The translations under genes and the position numbers were made by a program. A DNA stretch of 45,637 nucleotides from Chloroflexota bacterium (GTDB taxonomy: Bacteria; Chloroflexota; Limnocylindria; Limnocylindrales; CSP1-4). Where the stretch lies: positions 1 to 45,637 of the forward strand of contig JANXWH010000008.1 of the NCBI GenBank assembly GCA_025351245.1, read 5' to 3'. The notes beneath the pieces were generated by a model, which was given only the letters and a program-made list of their open reading frames with translations, had not been told where the DNA came from and did not search any database. Of the stretch, positions 16,756 to 25,295 are shown in pieces (within the stretch, counting starts at the first letter, position 1; each line of letters begins with the position of its first letter).

Positions 16756-16782
16756 CCGATGAATTCTAGGCCCGATGAATTC
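16756..16782 (-). promoter_or_regulatory. Direct-repeat operator in the ABC exporter promoter
   Basis: The 11-bp sequence CCGATGAATTC (plus strand) occurs twice, at 16756-16766 and 16772-16782, separated by 5 bp. One copy lies in the spacer and the other covers the -10 of the minus-strand promoter, a natural place for a repressor or for an activator touching the polymerase. Confidence 0.55.
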
Positions 16783-16790
16783 CGCGTCAA
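16763..16790 (-). promoter_or_regulatory. Sigma-70-type promoter of the ABC exporter operon
   Basis: On the minus strand TTGACG (16790-16785) and TAGAAT (16768-16763) are separated by 16 bp. This is the only promoter in the window with both consensus-like boxes. It predicts a leader of about 55 nt, in line with the Shine-Dalgarno sequence ahead of GTG 16701. Confidence 0.6.
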
Positions 16791-16879
16791 GCCGCCGGGC
16801 CGCCGGGCGACCACGCGCTGTATGGGGCGGTCGCGCCCGACGGCCGGGAGACGTTCGCGCACCCATCGCTTCGCGGTGG

Positions 16880-16885
16880 CATCCT
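16880..16885 (+). promoter_or_regulatory. -10 hexamer, leaderless promoter of the methyltransferase
   Basis: CATCCT ends 6 nt before ATG 16892. Confidence 0.4.
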
Positions 16886-16891
16886 GCAGGA

Positions 16892-17752
16892 ATGAGCGAG
16901 ATGGCCGCCCGGTATGACCTCCGGGCGCGCTCATACGCGCGGTGCTGGGCACCGGTCCTCGCGCCGTCGGCGATCGCCCTGCTCGACGTGGTCGAGCCGG
17001 CGGTTGGGGCGATACCGGTCGCCCGCCTCCTGGACGCCGGGACGGGATCCGGGACGCTGGCGCTGGCAGCGACCCAACGCTGGCCGCACGTGCACGTGAC
17101 CGGGCTGGACGTCTCGGCAGGGATGCTGGCCGCTGCCCGGGCCGCCGCGGCTGCCGCGCTCGGCCCAGCGGAGCTGGCTCGGCTCTCCTTCGTGGAGGGA
17201 AGCGTCGCCGACCCGCAGGTCGCCGGCCTTGCGCCGGCCTCGATCGACGCGGCTGTCTCGTCGTTCGTGCTGCATTTGGTCCCGGATCGCGCCGCGGCGC
17301 TGGGCGGGCTGCGGAGCCTGCTCCGACCCGGCGGCACGCTCGCGTTCGTGGTCTGGGCAGAGGAGGCCAAGCCCTGGGCGGCGGAGGAAGCATTCGACGT
17401 GGCCCTGGCCGGGACCCTGGCACGCGCGGGCGTGGCGGCGCCGGCGCCCATCGGTGGCCCACGTGCCGGGCCGATCGGATCCGCGGCCACGGCCCGCGCC
17501 GAGCTGCGCGCGGCCGGCTTCGCGGATGTGGACGCGTGGGAGCCCACGCTCCACTACCCGTTCGGGAGGGCGGAGACGCGGGCGCTGTTCGTCGAGTACG
17601 ACCGCGCTGCCGAGCTCGACGCCCTCTCGCCGACCGTGCGGACGGCGGTGCTCGCCGCGTTCGACGCGGCGCTGGCCCGGCTGCCGGACGACGCGTTCGC
17701 GTGGCACGCGCCGCTCGTGGCGGCGCGTGCGGTCCGGCCGCCGGCCGACTGA
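16892..17752 (+). CDS. Class I SAM-dependent methyltransferase
   Basis: The 286-residue protein has SAM motif I LLDAGTGSGTLALAA, the acidic end of strand 2 in VTGLDVSAGML, motif III VSSFVLHLVPD and motif IV LLRPGGTLAFVVW, which is the UbiE/Methyltransf_11 pattern. It transfers a methyl group from SAM to an unknown small molecule. The start is ATG 16892; ATG 16901 with AGGA 9 nt upstream is a second choice. A frame open further upstream crosses the ABC promoter and is rejected. It is divergent from the ABC exporter. Confidence 0.88.
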   Translation: MSEMAARYDLRARSYARCWAPVLAPSAIALLDVVEPAVGAIPVARLLDAGTGSGTLALAATQRWPHVHVTGLDVSAGMLAAARAAAAAALGPAELARLSFVEGSVADPQVAGLAPASIDAAVSSFVLHLVPDRAAALGGLRSLLRPGGTLAFVVWAEEAKPWAAEEAFDVALAGTLARAGVAAPAPIGGPRAGPIGSAATARAELRAAGFADVDAWEPTLHYPFGRAETRALFVEYDRAAELDALSPTVRTAVLAAFDAALARLPDDAFAWHAPLVAARAVRPPAD

Positions 17753-17760
17753 CCCCGGCG

Positions 17761-18399
17761 CTACTCGGCCGCGGCTTCGCCCTCCGCCGGAGCGGCAGGT
17801 GCGGCCACCTCGGCCTCGGCGCCCGGCTCGACCTCGGCGACGCGCGGCGCAAGGACCCGGAAGATCACCTCGTCCGGGTCGTTGAGGATTGCCGCGCCGT
17901 CTGGGACCGGCAGGTCGCGGACAGCGATCACCGAATCGAAATCGGCCAGCGTCGTGATGTCCACCTCGATGAACTTGGGGAGGCGGTCCGGGCGGGCGCG
18001 GACGCGGACGTGGTCCACCGCGTGGAGGAGCGTGCCGCCATCCTTGGTCACGGCCTCCGACTCGCCGATGCTGTGGACGGCGACATCGACGGTCATATCC
18101 TCGGCCAGGTTCACCCGGAAGAGGTCCACGTGGAGCGGCGTCCGATGGACCCGGTGGAGCTGCACGCCGTTGATGACGACCGGCGTCGTCTGGCCGCCCG
18201 CGACCTCGAGGTCGATCAGCGCGTTCGCGCCGGCGCGCCGGCGGAGCAGCTGGAACTCGTGCGCGTCCACGGAGACGGGCGTCGACTCGCCGTGCCCGAA
18301 CACGACGGCCGGGATTCGCCCCGCCTTGCGGAGATGGGAGGTCGCCTTGCCCATCTCCGTACGGGGCAGCGCGGCAAGGGTGGGGCGTTCGGTGCTCAC
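17761..18399 (-). CDS. rplY: 50S ribosomal protein L25 / general stress protein CTC
   Basis: This 212-residue protein is the long CTC form: an N-terminal 5S-rRNA-binding L25 domain (LRKAGRIPAVVFGHGES, LHVDLFRVNL) and a C-terminal beta domain (DRLPKFIEVDITTLADFDSV, then LPVPDGAAIL), with an acidic Ala/Glu-rich tail. It binds 5S rRNA in the large ribosomal subunit. GTG 18399 is chosen because GAGAGG stands 6 nt upstream and the conserved sequence follows within 15 residues. It is convergent with the methyltransferase, only 8 bases apart. The frame runs open upstream into the response regulator region. Confidence 0.92.
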   Translation of the reverse strand: MSTERPTLAALPRTEMGKATSHLRKAGRIPAVVFGHGESTPVSVDAHEFQLLRRRAGANALIDLEVAGGQTTPVVINGVQLHRVHRTPLHVDLFRVNLAEDMTVDVAVHSIGESEAVTKDGGTLLHAVDHVRVRARPDRLPKFIEVDITTLADFDSVIAVRDLPVPDGAAILNDPDEVIFRVLAPRVAEVEPGAEAEVAAPAAPAEGEAAAE

Positions 18400-18519
18400 G
18401 GTGGGCCTCTCGGTTCGGTCTGGTCGCTTCTCGGGACGGGCGGCGGCGCGGCCGGATGGGGCCGGGCGCCCGGACGAAGGGTGAGGGTACCACGGGCAGA
18501 GGCGCGGGCCCCGCCGGTG

Positions 18520-18525
18520 TACGAT
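18520..18525 (+). promoter_or_regulatory. -10 hexamer of the two-component operon
   Basis: TACGAT ends 9 nt before ATG 18535, so the leader would be only a few nt. No Shine-Dalgarno sequence is seen. Confidence 0.4.
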
Positions 18526-18534
18526 CCGGCCGGC

Positions 18535-19233
18535 ATGGCGAGCACCATTCTCATCGTCGAAGACGAGCACGCGGTGGCGCGTGGCATCCAGTACGCCCTC
18601 CAGCAGGAGGGTTACGAGGTCACCGTCGCCCGTTCCGGCGAGGAGGGCCTGGAGTTCGCGACGCACCAGGCCCCGGATCTGGTGGTGCTCGACGTCCGCC
18701 TGCCGGGCATGGACGGATTTGAGGTCCTCCGTCGGATCCGGGCGGCAGACGGCAAGATGCCCATCCTGGTCCTGACGGCCCGTGACGACGAGGTGGACAA
18801 GGTCATCGGCCTGGAGCTGGGGGCGGACGACTACCTGACAAAGCCGTTCGGCCTGCGCGAGCTGATGAGCCGGATCAAGGCGCTCCTCCGGCGTGCCTAT
18901 GGGGACTTCGCCGATGCCGGCGGCGGGCGCGTCCTGCGCCACGATGACCTCGTGATCGACCTGGAGCGGCGGCGCGTCCAGCGCGCCGGCCGGAAGGTCA
19001 ACCTGACACCCACCGAGTTCGAGATCCTCCGCCACCTCGCCACTCGTCCCGGGCGTGTCTACACCCGGAGCGAGCTGCTGGAGCTCCTGCGCGACTACGA
19101 GGCCCTCGACCAGGACGAGAAGACGATCAACGTCCACATCAGCCACCTGCGCGAGAAGATCGAGGACGACCCGTCCGCGCCCGTCTTCGTGCTGACCGTG
19201 CGGGGAGTCGGCTACGCCTTCGTCGAGCGCTGA
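18535..19233 (+). CDS. Response regulator, OmpR/PhoB family
   Basis: The 232-residue protein has a receiver domain with acidic pocket E9-D10, phospho-acceptor D53 (VVLDVRLPGMDG), the switch Thr in LVLTARDD and the conserved Lys in LTKPFGLREL. The C-terminal winged-helix domain shows LTPTEFEILRHLA and INVHISHLREKI ending in VRGVGYAF. Phosphorylation by the adjacent kinase should make it bind DNA. The kinase gene follows after 10 bases. Targets are not visible, though htrA directly downstream is a plausible one, as in MprAB-type envelope-stress systems. Confidence 0.95.
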   Translation: MASTILIVEDEHAVARGIQYALQQEGYEVTVARSGEEGLEFATHQAPDLVVLDVRLPGMDGFEVLRRIRAADGKMPILVLTARDDEVDKVIGLELGADDYLTKPFGLRELMSRIKALLRRAYGDFADAGGGRVLRHDDLVIDLERRRVQRAGRKVNLTPTEFEILRHLATRPGRVYTRSELLELLRDYEALDQDEKTINVHISHLREKIEDDPSAPVFVLTVRGVGYAFVER

Positions 19234-19243
19234 CGCGCCGGAC

Positions 19244-20872
19244 GTGGCCGGCCCGCGGGAGGCGCACCGGCCGGGACTGCGCGCGCGCCTGGACCAGCTG
19301 GTCCCGCGCTCCTTCCGGGCGCGGATCACGATGACGGTCGTGGCGCTCGTGGCGGGCGTCCTCCTCGCGGTCTCGGCCATCGTGATCAACCGGCTCGACG
19401 CGTATTTCGAGGAGCAGGAGGAAGGCGCGCTCTCGGCGAGGGCCTTGGAGGTCGGAAGCATCGTCGCGGTCGTGGCGGCTCCGGCCCCGGGAGCGGAGCC
19501 GGTCATCGAGGCCGGCAACACGCTCAGCGCCGCGGTCGCGGGGCGGATCAGCAGCGATTCGTTCCTGACCTTCCTGGCGAACGCGGTCGCGAAGGCGGAT
19601 GTCACCGTCGAGATCGGAGGTGCCACCCAGACCGCGTCGGGTGCCGTGATCGTGACGGCGGCACCCGGGGGCACGACCTCGGCGCCCCTGACCGCGCCGC
19701 CGGAGGCCCGCGAGAGCCGTGAGACCCTCCGGGCGATCGCGACCTTCGGACCGGTGCGCAGCTCGCTCGCGCTGCCGTGGGGCGTCCGGGTGACCCTCTC
19801 GAACCCCTACACGACGCGGGCCTACACGCTGGCGACGGTCACCACGCTGCTCGCGGTCACGGCGCTCGGAGCCCTCCTTGCGGCGCTCGTGATGGGGGCC
19901 CTGGTCGCGGGCCGGTTCACGGGTCCCCTGCGGCGCCTCAGCGAGGCGACGCGCCGGTTCGGCGGCGGCGATCTGGCGAACCGCGTCCCGGCCGCGGAGA
20001 TCGGCGCCGCCTACACGGAGGTGACCGACCTCGCCCGACAGTTCAACCTGATGGCGAGCAGGCTCGAGGAATCCGTGGGCCTGGTCCGGCGTGACCGGGA
20101 TCGGAGCCGCGAGTTCCTCGCCGACGTGAGCCACGAGCTGCGAACCCCGATCGCGGCGCTGCGGATGAACACGGAGCTCCTGCAGGGGCAGGCCGGGGAG
20201 GACGCGACGACGCGCCGCGAATTCCTGGAGTCGAGCCGCGTCCAGCTCGAGCGCCTCGACTGGCTGGCGCAGAACCTGCTGGAGCTCTCGAAGCTCGAGT
20301 CGGGGCTGCTCGCCCTGGACCTGCGCCCGGACGACCTCCGGACGACGGTGGAGTCGGCCGTGGAGCAGGCGGATGCGGCGGCTCGCCGGCGCGGCGTGGA
20401 ACTGGCCCTGGAGCTCCCGGAATCCCCGCTCCGAGTCCGCCACGATCCGCAACGGATCGGGCAGGTCGTCGGGAACCTGGTCGGCAACGCCCTCAAGTTC
20501 ACGCCGCGCGGCGGCCGAGTCCGGGTCGCGCTCCGGCCCCACCGCGACGGCGCGCAGCTGGACGTGGCGGACACCGGTGTCGGGATCGACGCCGCGGAGC
20601 TGTCTCACATCTTTGAGCGTTTCTACCGGGGCTCCAGCGCGAACGAGGCGCGCGGGACCGGCAGCGGCCTGGGCCTCGCGATCGTGAAGTCGATCGTGGA
20701 CATGCACGCCGGCCGGATCAACGTGGAGAGCCGCGTGGGCAAGGGATCGACGTTCAGCGTGGTCCTGGTCCGCGACCCGCGCGGCGTCGCCGCCCCGGCG
20801 GCCAGCGCGTCGCCACTCCCGGCGGAGCCATCCGTGGCTTCGGGGCTCGACGAGGTGGCGAATTCTTCATAG
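19244..20872 (+). CDS. Sensor histidine kinase
   Basis: This 542-residue kinase has two membrane helices (about residues 28-47 and 202-222) enclosing an extracytoplasmic sensor of about 150 residues. A HAMP linker (RFTGPLRRLSEATRRFGGG) follows, then the H-box with H297 (VSHELRTP), N-box NLVGNALKFTP, G1 DTGVGID, F-box IFERFYRG and G2 GTGSGLGLAIVKS. It phosphorylates the upstream regulator. The start is GTG 19244. A Pro/Ala-rich tail follows the catalytic domain. The signal is unknown. Confidence 0.95.
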   Translation: MAGPREAHRPGLRARLDQLVPRSFRARITMTVVALVAGVLLAVSAIVINRLDAYFEEQEEGALSARALEVGSIVAVVAAPAPGAEPVIEAGNTLSAAVAGRISSDSFLTFLANAVAKADVTVEIGGATQTASGAVIVTAAPGGTTSAPLTAPPEARESRETLRAIATFGPVRSSLALPWGVRVTLSNPYTTRAYTLATVTTLLAVTALGALLAALVMGALVAGRFTGPLRRLSEATRRFGGGDLANRVPAAEIGAAYTEVTDLARQFNLMASRLEESVGLVRRDRDRSREFLADVSHELRTPIAALRMNTELLQGQAGEDATTRREFLESSRVQLERLDWLAQNLLELSKLESGLLALDLRPDDLRTTVESAVEQADAAARRRGVELALELPESPLRVRHDPQRIGQVVGNLVGNALKFTPRGGRVRVALRPHRDGAQLDVADTGVGIDAAELSHIFERFYRGSSANEARGTGSGLGLAIVKSIVDMHAGRINVESRVGKGSTFSVVLVRDPRGVAAPAASASPLPAEPSVASGLDEVANSS

Positions 20873-20964
20873 ACGCCGCACTCGCGCCTGAACCCGCCGC
20901 TGCCACCATGGGCGGCACCCGCCGGGACACCTCGCGTACCACCCATCCTGGAGTCATCCGACCC

Positions 20965-22371
20965 ATGAGCGACCCGTTCGACTGGACCCCCGACACGAAC
21001 ACAGCCCCGCCGATGCCCGACCCGTCGGACGGCGCGGAGGCACCCACCCAGACGATCAGCTATGCGCCGGCGACCGACCAGCGGCCGGCGTGGGCCGCGA
21101 CCGAGGTCGACGCCGAACAGGCCGCCCCGCCCACGCCGGAACGCTGGTTCGAGCCCGCGCACACAGAAGCCGTGACCGGCGGCTGGATTCCGGCGCGGCC
21201 GGCGAGCGGGCCGGGCGCCGGAGGGCGCGCTCGCGGCGGGCTGGTCGGGGTCGTCGTGGCGGCATCGCTGGTCTCGGCCACGCTCGCCTCGGTGGGAACG
21301 TACGGCGTTCTCCGCGCGTCCGGATCGCTCGACAAGCCCACGCCGACACTGGCCACCGTTCAGGCGAACACCGTCACGGCCCCGCAGCCCATCGTGATCG
21401 ATGAGCAGTCCGCGATCACGACCGCCGCCGCCAAGGTCTCGCCGGCAATCGTGACGATCACCTCGTCCGGCGCGGCACGAAACCCGAACGACCCGCTCGG
21501 CCAGATCCCGGCCACCGGCGTCGGCTCGGGCGTGATCTTCGATTCGAACGGCTGGATCATCACGAACAAGCACGTCGTGGCTGGGAGCAGCAGCCTGCAA
21601 GTCGCGCTCCAGGACGGCCGAGAGTTCAGCGGCACGATCTACGGGATCGACACGCTGACGGACCTTGCGATCGTGAAGCTGGTCGCCACCGGCCTGCCGG
21701 CCGCGCCGATCGGGAACTCTTCCGCGGTGAAGGTCGGCCAGCTGGCGATCGCGATCGGCAGCCCCCTGGGCACGTACACGAACTCGGTGACCGCGGGGAT
21801 CATCTCCGCGTTCGGCCGCACGATCCAGGTGGAGGACGGCACCCAGCTCCGGAACCTGATCCAGACGGACGCGGCGATCAATCCAGGCAACTCGGGCGGC
21901 GCCCTCCTCGACGCGGCCGGGAACGTGATCGGGATCAACTCGGCCGTGGCCCGGACCGCCGAAGGGATCGGCTTCGCCATCCCGATCAACATCGCCAAGC
22001 CGATCATGCAGCAGGCGCTCGCCGGGCAGAAGCTGGCGCGCTCGTGGATCGGGATCCGCTACCAGGCGCTGACCAAACAGATCGCCGACCAGGAGAAGCT
22101 CGCCGTGAGCGAGGGAGCCTGGCTCCAGCCCGCGTCCGCCGGCGGCGCCACCGACCCTGCGGTCGTCCCGGGCAGCCCCGCCGCGAAGGCGGGACTCACG
22201 GAGGGCGACATCATCACCTCGGTGGACGGGGTCAAGATCACCGCCCTCGCCCCTCTCGACGACATCCTGACGGAGTACGTGCCGGGCACAACGGTGGCGC
22301 TCGACGTGCTTCGCGACGGGAAGACGATCACGCTGACGCTCACGCTCGGGACGCGCCCCGCCAGCCTCTGA
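20965..22371 (+). CDS. HtrA/DegP-like membrane-anchored serine protease with PDZ domain
   Basis: From ATG 20965 the protein has 468 residues: a Pro-rich cytoplasmic tail, one membrane helix (LVGVVVAASLVSATLASVG), a trypsin-like domain with His (NKHVV), Asp (TDLAIVKL) and Ser (NPGNSGGALLD), and a C-terminal PDZ domain (GSPAAKAGLTEGDIITSVDG). Such proteases degrade or refold misfolded envelope proteins. GGAG lies 11 nt before this ATG; an upstream in-frame ATG at 20908 has no better signal. It follows the two-component genes by 92 bases, matching the usual two-component/HtrA envelope-stress arrangement. Confidence 0.93.
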   Translation: MSDPFDWTPDTNTAPPMPDPSDGAEAPTQTISYAPATDQRPAWAATEVDAEQAAPPTPERWFEPAHTEAVTGGWIPARPASGPGAGGRARGGLVGVVVAASLVSATLASVGTYGVLRASGSLDKPTPTLATVQANTVTAPQPIVIDEQSAITTAAAKVSPAIVTITSSGAARNPNDPLGQIPATGVGSGVIFDSNGWIITNKHVVAGSSSLQVALQDGREFSGTIYGIDTLTDLAIVKLVATGLPAAPIGNSSAVKVGQLAIAIGSPLGTYTNSVTAGIISAFGRTIQVEDGTQLRNLIQTDAAINPGNSGGALLDAAGNVIGINSAVARTAEGIGFAIPINIAKPIMQQALAGQKLARSWIGIRYQALTKQIADQEKLAVSEGAWLQPASAGGATDPAVVPGSPAAKAGLTEGDIITSVDGVKITALAPLDDILTEYVPGTTVALDVLRDGKTITLTLTLGTRPASL

Positions 22372-22428
22372 CGCTGAATCGTTGGCGGCCGGCGGGGGGC
22401 CGCGGCCCGAACCGCGAGCCCGGCGGGT

Positions 22429-22803
22429 TCAGGCCCGCCCGCGTTCGCGCCGAATCTCCACGCCGGCCCAGCCGAAGACCCCGGGAAGCGGCGCCCGGGG
22501 CTTTCGCACGCGAACCGTGACCGCATCGATGGCCGGGTGGGCCGCCAGCACGTCCGTCGCGATCCGTTCGGCGAGCGTCTCGATCAGCGCCACGTGCGGT
22601 CCCTGCTCCACGACCGCCCGCACCCGGCGAAAGACGTCGCCGTAATCGATGGTCCTGGCCAGGTCGTCGGTCGTCCCCGCGGCGGCCAGGTCAAGCTCGA
22701 GGACCACGTCGACGTCGAACGGCTGGGCCTCCGTCGCTTCCTCCGGGAGCACGCCGTGCCGACCGTCGAAGCGCATGCCGCGCAGCTCGATCCGGTCGGT
22801 CAC
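22429..22803 (-). CDS. folB: Dihydroneopterin aldolase
   Basis: The 124-residue protein begins VTDRIELRGMRFDGRHGVLPEEATEAQPF, with the FolB pattern of GxxGVxxxE, followed by TIDYGDVFRRV and ALIETLAERIATDVL, including the conserved Tyr and Glu. It cleaves 7,8-dihydroneopterin to 6-hydroxymethyl-dihydropterin in folate synthesis. GTG 22803 overlaps the folP stop as GTGA. It is the last gene of the folate operon and converges on htrA. Confidence 0.93.
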   Translation of the reverse strand: MTDRIELRGMRFDGRHGVLPEEATEAQPFDVDVVLELDLAAAGTTDDLARTIDYGDVFRRVRAVVEQGPHVALIETLAERIATDVLAAHPAIDAVTVRVRKPRAPLPGVFGWAGVEIRRERGRA

Positions 22804-23828
22804 GCGCCTACGTCCGGGTCCCAACCGCGCACCACCGCGTCGGCCATCCGTGCGGCGCGCACGTTCGGCCCCACGTCGTGCACCCGCAGCATGTCCACGC
22901 CGGCGGCGATGCCGAGGGCGGTGGTCGCCAACGTCGCCTCTGAGCGCTGGTCGGGCGGGAGGTCGAGGACCTTGCCCAGCGTCGACTTGCGGGAGGTCCC
23001 CAGCAGGATCGGTCGGCCCAGCAGCCGGAGCGACCCGAGGTCTCGAAGCAGGGCCAGGTTGTGGTGCGGCGCCTTGCCGAAGCCAAATCCGGGGTCGACG
23101 ATCAGGCGGTCCCACGCGACTCCCGCGGCGAGCGCGCGCTCCAGGGCGCGCTGGAGGTCGGCAAGGATCTCCGCGACCAGGTTCACGTAGCGAGCCTCGG
23201 CCCGGTTGTGCATCACGATCAGCGGGACGCCATGCGCGGCGGCGACGCGAGCAAGCCCGGCGTCCGCGGCGACCCCCCAGACATCGTTGAGCAGGTGCGC
23301 GCCGGCGGCGAGTGCCGCGTCGGCCACGGCGGGCTTCGTCGTGTCGATGGAGAGCGGCGTCTCCGGCAGCGCCGCCCGCAGGGCGCGGATCACGGGAACG
23401 ACGCGGGCGACCTCGTCAAGCACGCTGACCGGTGCATGGCCCGGCCGGGACGACTCGCCTCCGACGTCCAGCAGGTCGGCGCCCTCCGCCACCATCGACC
23501 GGGCCAGCGCAACCGCGGCGCGAACCGGGTCGCCGCCGGCCGCGATCAGCCCGTCACCGGAGAACGAATCCGGCGTGACGTTGAGGATGCCCATCACGAA
23601 GGTCCGGCTTCCCCAGGCGAACGTCCGTGGCCCGATCGCAAGCGGCGCGGGCCGGCCCGGCAGGCCGGGGGAGGAATCGGACGGTACCGCGAAGGAAGAC
23701 GTGGCCGCGCCGCCGCCACGGGCACGGTTCGGTGCGACCACGCCGCGTTCGCGAGGCAGGTTGCGCCCGAGGCCGGCGTGGTCCGCGGGGTCGGGAACAG
23801 GGGCGGCGGAGTCGGGCTGGCCGGGCAT
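22800..23828 (-). CDS. folP: Dihydropteroate synthase
   Basis: The catalytic TIM barrel starts near residue 75: GILNVTPDSFSGDG (pterin site), LLDVGGESSRPG, SIDTTKPAVADAALAAGAHLLNDV split around the conserved Thr-Lys, and LIVDPGFGFGKAP. FolP joins dihydropterin pyrophosphate to p-aminobenzoate and is the sulfonamide target. The ATG 23828 gives 342 residues with about 65 Pro/Ser/Arg-rich residues before the barrel; a start nearer the barrel is possible. It follows folC by 12 bases. No folK is in the window. Confidence 0.93.
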   Translation of the reverse strand: MPGQPDSAAPVPDPADHAGLGRNLPRERGVVAPNRARGGGAATSSFAVPSDSSPGLPGRPAPLAIGPRTFAWGSRTFVMGILNVTPDSFSGDGLIAAGGDPVRAAVALARSMVAEGADLLDVGGESSRPGHAPVSVLDEVARVVPVIRALRAALPETPLSIDTTKPAVADAALAAGAHLLNDVWGVAADAGLARVAAAHGVPLIVMHNRAEARYVNLVAEILADLQRALERALAAGVAWDRLIVDPGFGFGKAPHHNLALLRDLGSLRLLGRPILLGTSRKSTLGKVLDLPPDQRSEATLATTALGIAAGVDMLRVHDVGPNVRAARMADAVVRGWDPDVGA

Positions 23829-23840
23829 CGTGCCGCGATC

Positions 23841-25295
23841 CTACGCCGAGCCCGCGTCGCCCGGATCGCGGAGCTCGGGGTCGTCCACGAGCCGCGCCCG
23901 CGCCGCCCCCACCAGGTAGAGCGATCCGGCCACCACGACCGGCCCCTCGGCGGTCGCGACGGCACGGTCGAGGGCCGCCGCGGGATCGGGCGCAACCCGG
24001 ATGTCGGCGTCCGGGACGGCTGCATGCCAGCGCGCGGCGAGCACCTCCGGCGCCAGGGCCCGGGCGCCGGGAACCGCCGTCGCGATGACGCGCGCGCCGG
24101 CGAGCGCGCGCGACGTCCCGAGCGCCGCGATCAGCCCGTCGACGTCCTTGTCGGCCATCATCCCGATCACGAGCGTGACCGGCGCCGAGGCCGAGGCGAC
24201 CGTCCCGCCGGCGCCCGTCCCGCCGGCAACCGCGCCGCCGGCGGCCGTCCCGCCGGCGAACCCGCGCAGCTCCGGCCGCAGCTCGTCGAGCGCGGCGGCG
24301 AGCGACCGCGCGCCCGCCGGGTTGTGCGCCCCGTCGAGGAGGACCTCCGCGTCGGCGCCGCGCGGTCCGGCGCCGGGCAGGTCCAACAGCTCGAGCCGGC
24401 CGGGCCAGCGCGCCGCGGCGTAGCCCGTTCGCCGGGCATCCGGGCCGATGTGCGCGATCCCGGCGGCGTCCAGCGCATCCAGCACGGCATCCGCGACCGC
24501 CACGTTCGCCGCCTGGTGTCGCCCGAGCAGGCCGACCCGGACGGCTCCCAGGCCCGGCAGCTCCACGAGCAGGCCGTGCCGATCCGCCGCCAGCACCCGC
24601 GCCGGGCTCACCTCGACGAGCGCGACCCCGGCACGTCGTGCCCGCCGCCGGATCGGCCCCAGGGCCGGGTCCGTGGCCCCGGTGATGGCGAGGTCGCCGG
24701 GCATGATGATCGCCGCTTTCTCGCGCGCGATCGCCTCGACGGTCGGCCCCAGGTACTCCGTGTGGTCCAGGTCGACGTTCGTGATCGCGGCGACCCCGCC
24801 ATCCCAGGCGTGAGTGGCGTCGAGCCGGCCGCCCAGGCCCACCTCGACGACGGCAAGGTCCACGCCCACGTCCGCGAAGTGGCGGAACGCGAGCGCCGTC
24901 AGCAGCTCGAACTCGGTCGGCGGGCCGTGGCGGCGGGCAACCTCATTGGCGACCGGCAGCCCGGCGCGGACGAGGCGCGTGAAATCAGCCGCCGTGATCG
25001 GGTGCCCGGCGATCCGGATCCGCTCGCGGTAGCTGACGAGGTGCGGCTTGGGAGTCTCGCCTGCGCGATACCCCTCCGCGGCAAGGCAGGCGCCAACGAG
25101 CGCCACCACGCTGCCCTTGCCGTTGGTCCCGCCGATGAGCGCGCCGCGAATTCCCAGCTCGGGGTGCCCCAGGGCCGCCAACAGGGCCCGAGTCCGGCCC
25201 AGGCCCAGGCGGATCCCGAAGCGCCCACGCGCCTGGAGCGCGGCAACCGAATCGGCGAAGGAGGCCGGGAGGTCGAAGCCCTCCAGCCCGCTCAC
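23841..25295 (-). CDS. folC: Bifunctional folylpolyglutamate / dihydrofolate synthase
   Basis: The 484-residue Mur-ligase-like protein has the P-loop IGGTNGKGSVVAL near residue 50, the folate-type VVEVGLGGRLDATHAWD, ITNVDLDHTEYLGPT, and the C-terminal LLDGAHNPAGARSL. It adds glutamate to dihydropteroate and reduced folates. An Ala/Gly low-complexity insert (AGGTAAGGAVAGGTGAGG) lies in the C-terminal domain between LRPEL and the VTLVIGMMADKD strand; it comes from a short DNA repeat near 24200-24265. GTG 25295 overlaps the stop of the four-cysteine gene as GTGA. Confidence 0.93.
   Translation of the reverse strand: MSGLEGFDLPASFADSVAALQARGRFGIRLGLGRTRALLAALGHPELGIRGALIGGTNGKGSVVALVGACLAAEGYRAGETPKPHLVSYRERIRIAGHPITAADFTRLVRAGLPVANEVARRHGPPTEFELLTALAFRHFADVGVDLAVVEVGLGGRLDATHAWDGGVAAITNVDLDHTEYLGPTVEAIAREKAAIIMPGDLAITGATDPALGPIRRRARRAGVALVEVSPARVLAADRHGLLVELPGLGAVRVGLLGRHQAANVAVADAVLDALDAAGIAHIGPDARRTGYAAARWPGRLELLDLPGAGPRGADAEVLLDGAHNPAGARSLAAALDELRPELRGFAGGTAAGGAVAGGTGAGGTVASASAPVTLVIGMMADKDVDGLIAALGTSRALAGARVIATAVPGARALAPEVLAARWHAAVPDADIRVAPDPAAALDRAVATAEGPVVVAGSLYLVGAARARLVDDPELRDPGDAGSA

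Noticed and set aside
15944-17547. N-terminal extension of the ABC ATPase frame
   Set aside because: It crosses the promoter and the divergent methyltransferase gene; the GTG at 16701 with a good ribosome site fits the family start.
22372-22439. GC-rich stem (GGCGGG/CCCGCC, 6 bp) and palindrome GGGCCGCGGCCC between htrA and folB
   Set aside because: Short stems are expected by chance at this base composition, one arm overlaps the folB stop, and there is no T tract; not called a terminator.
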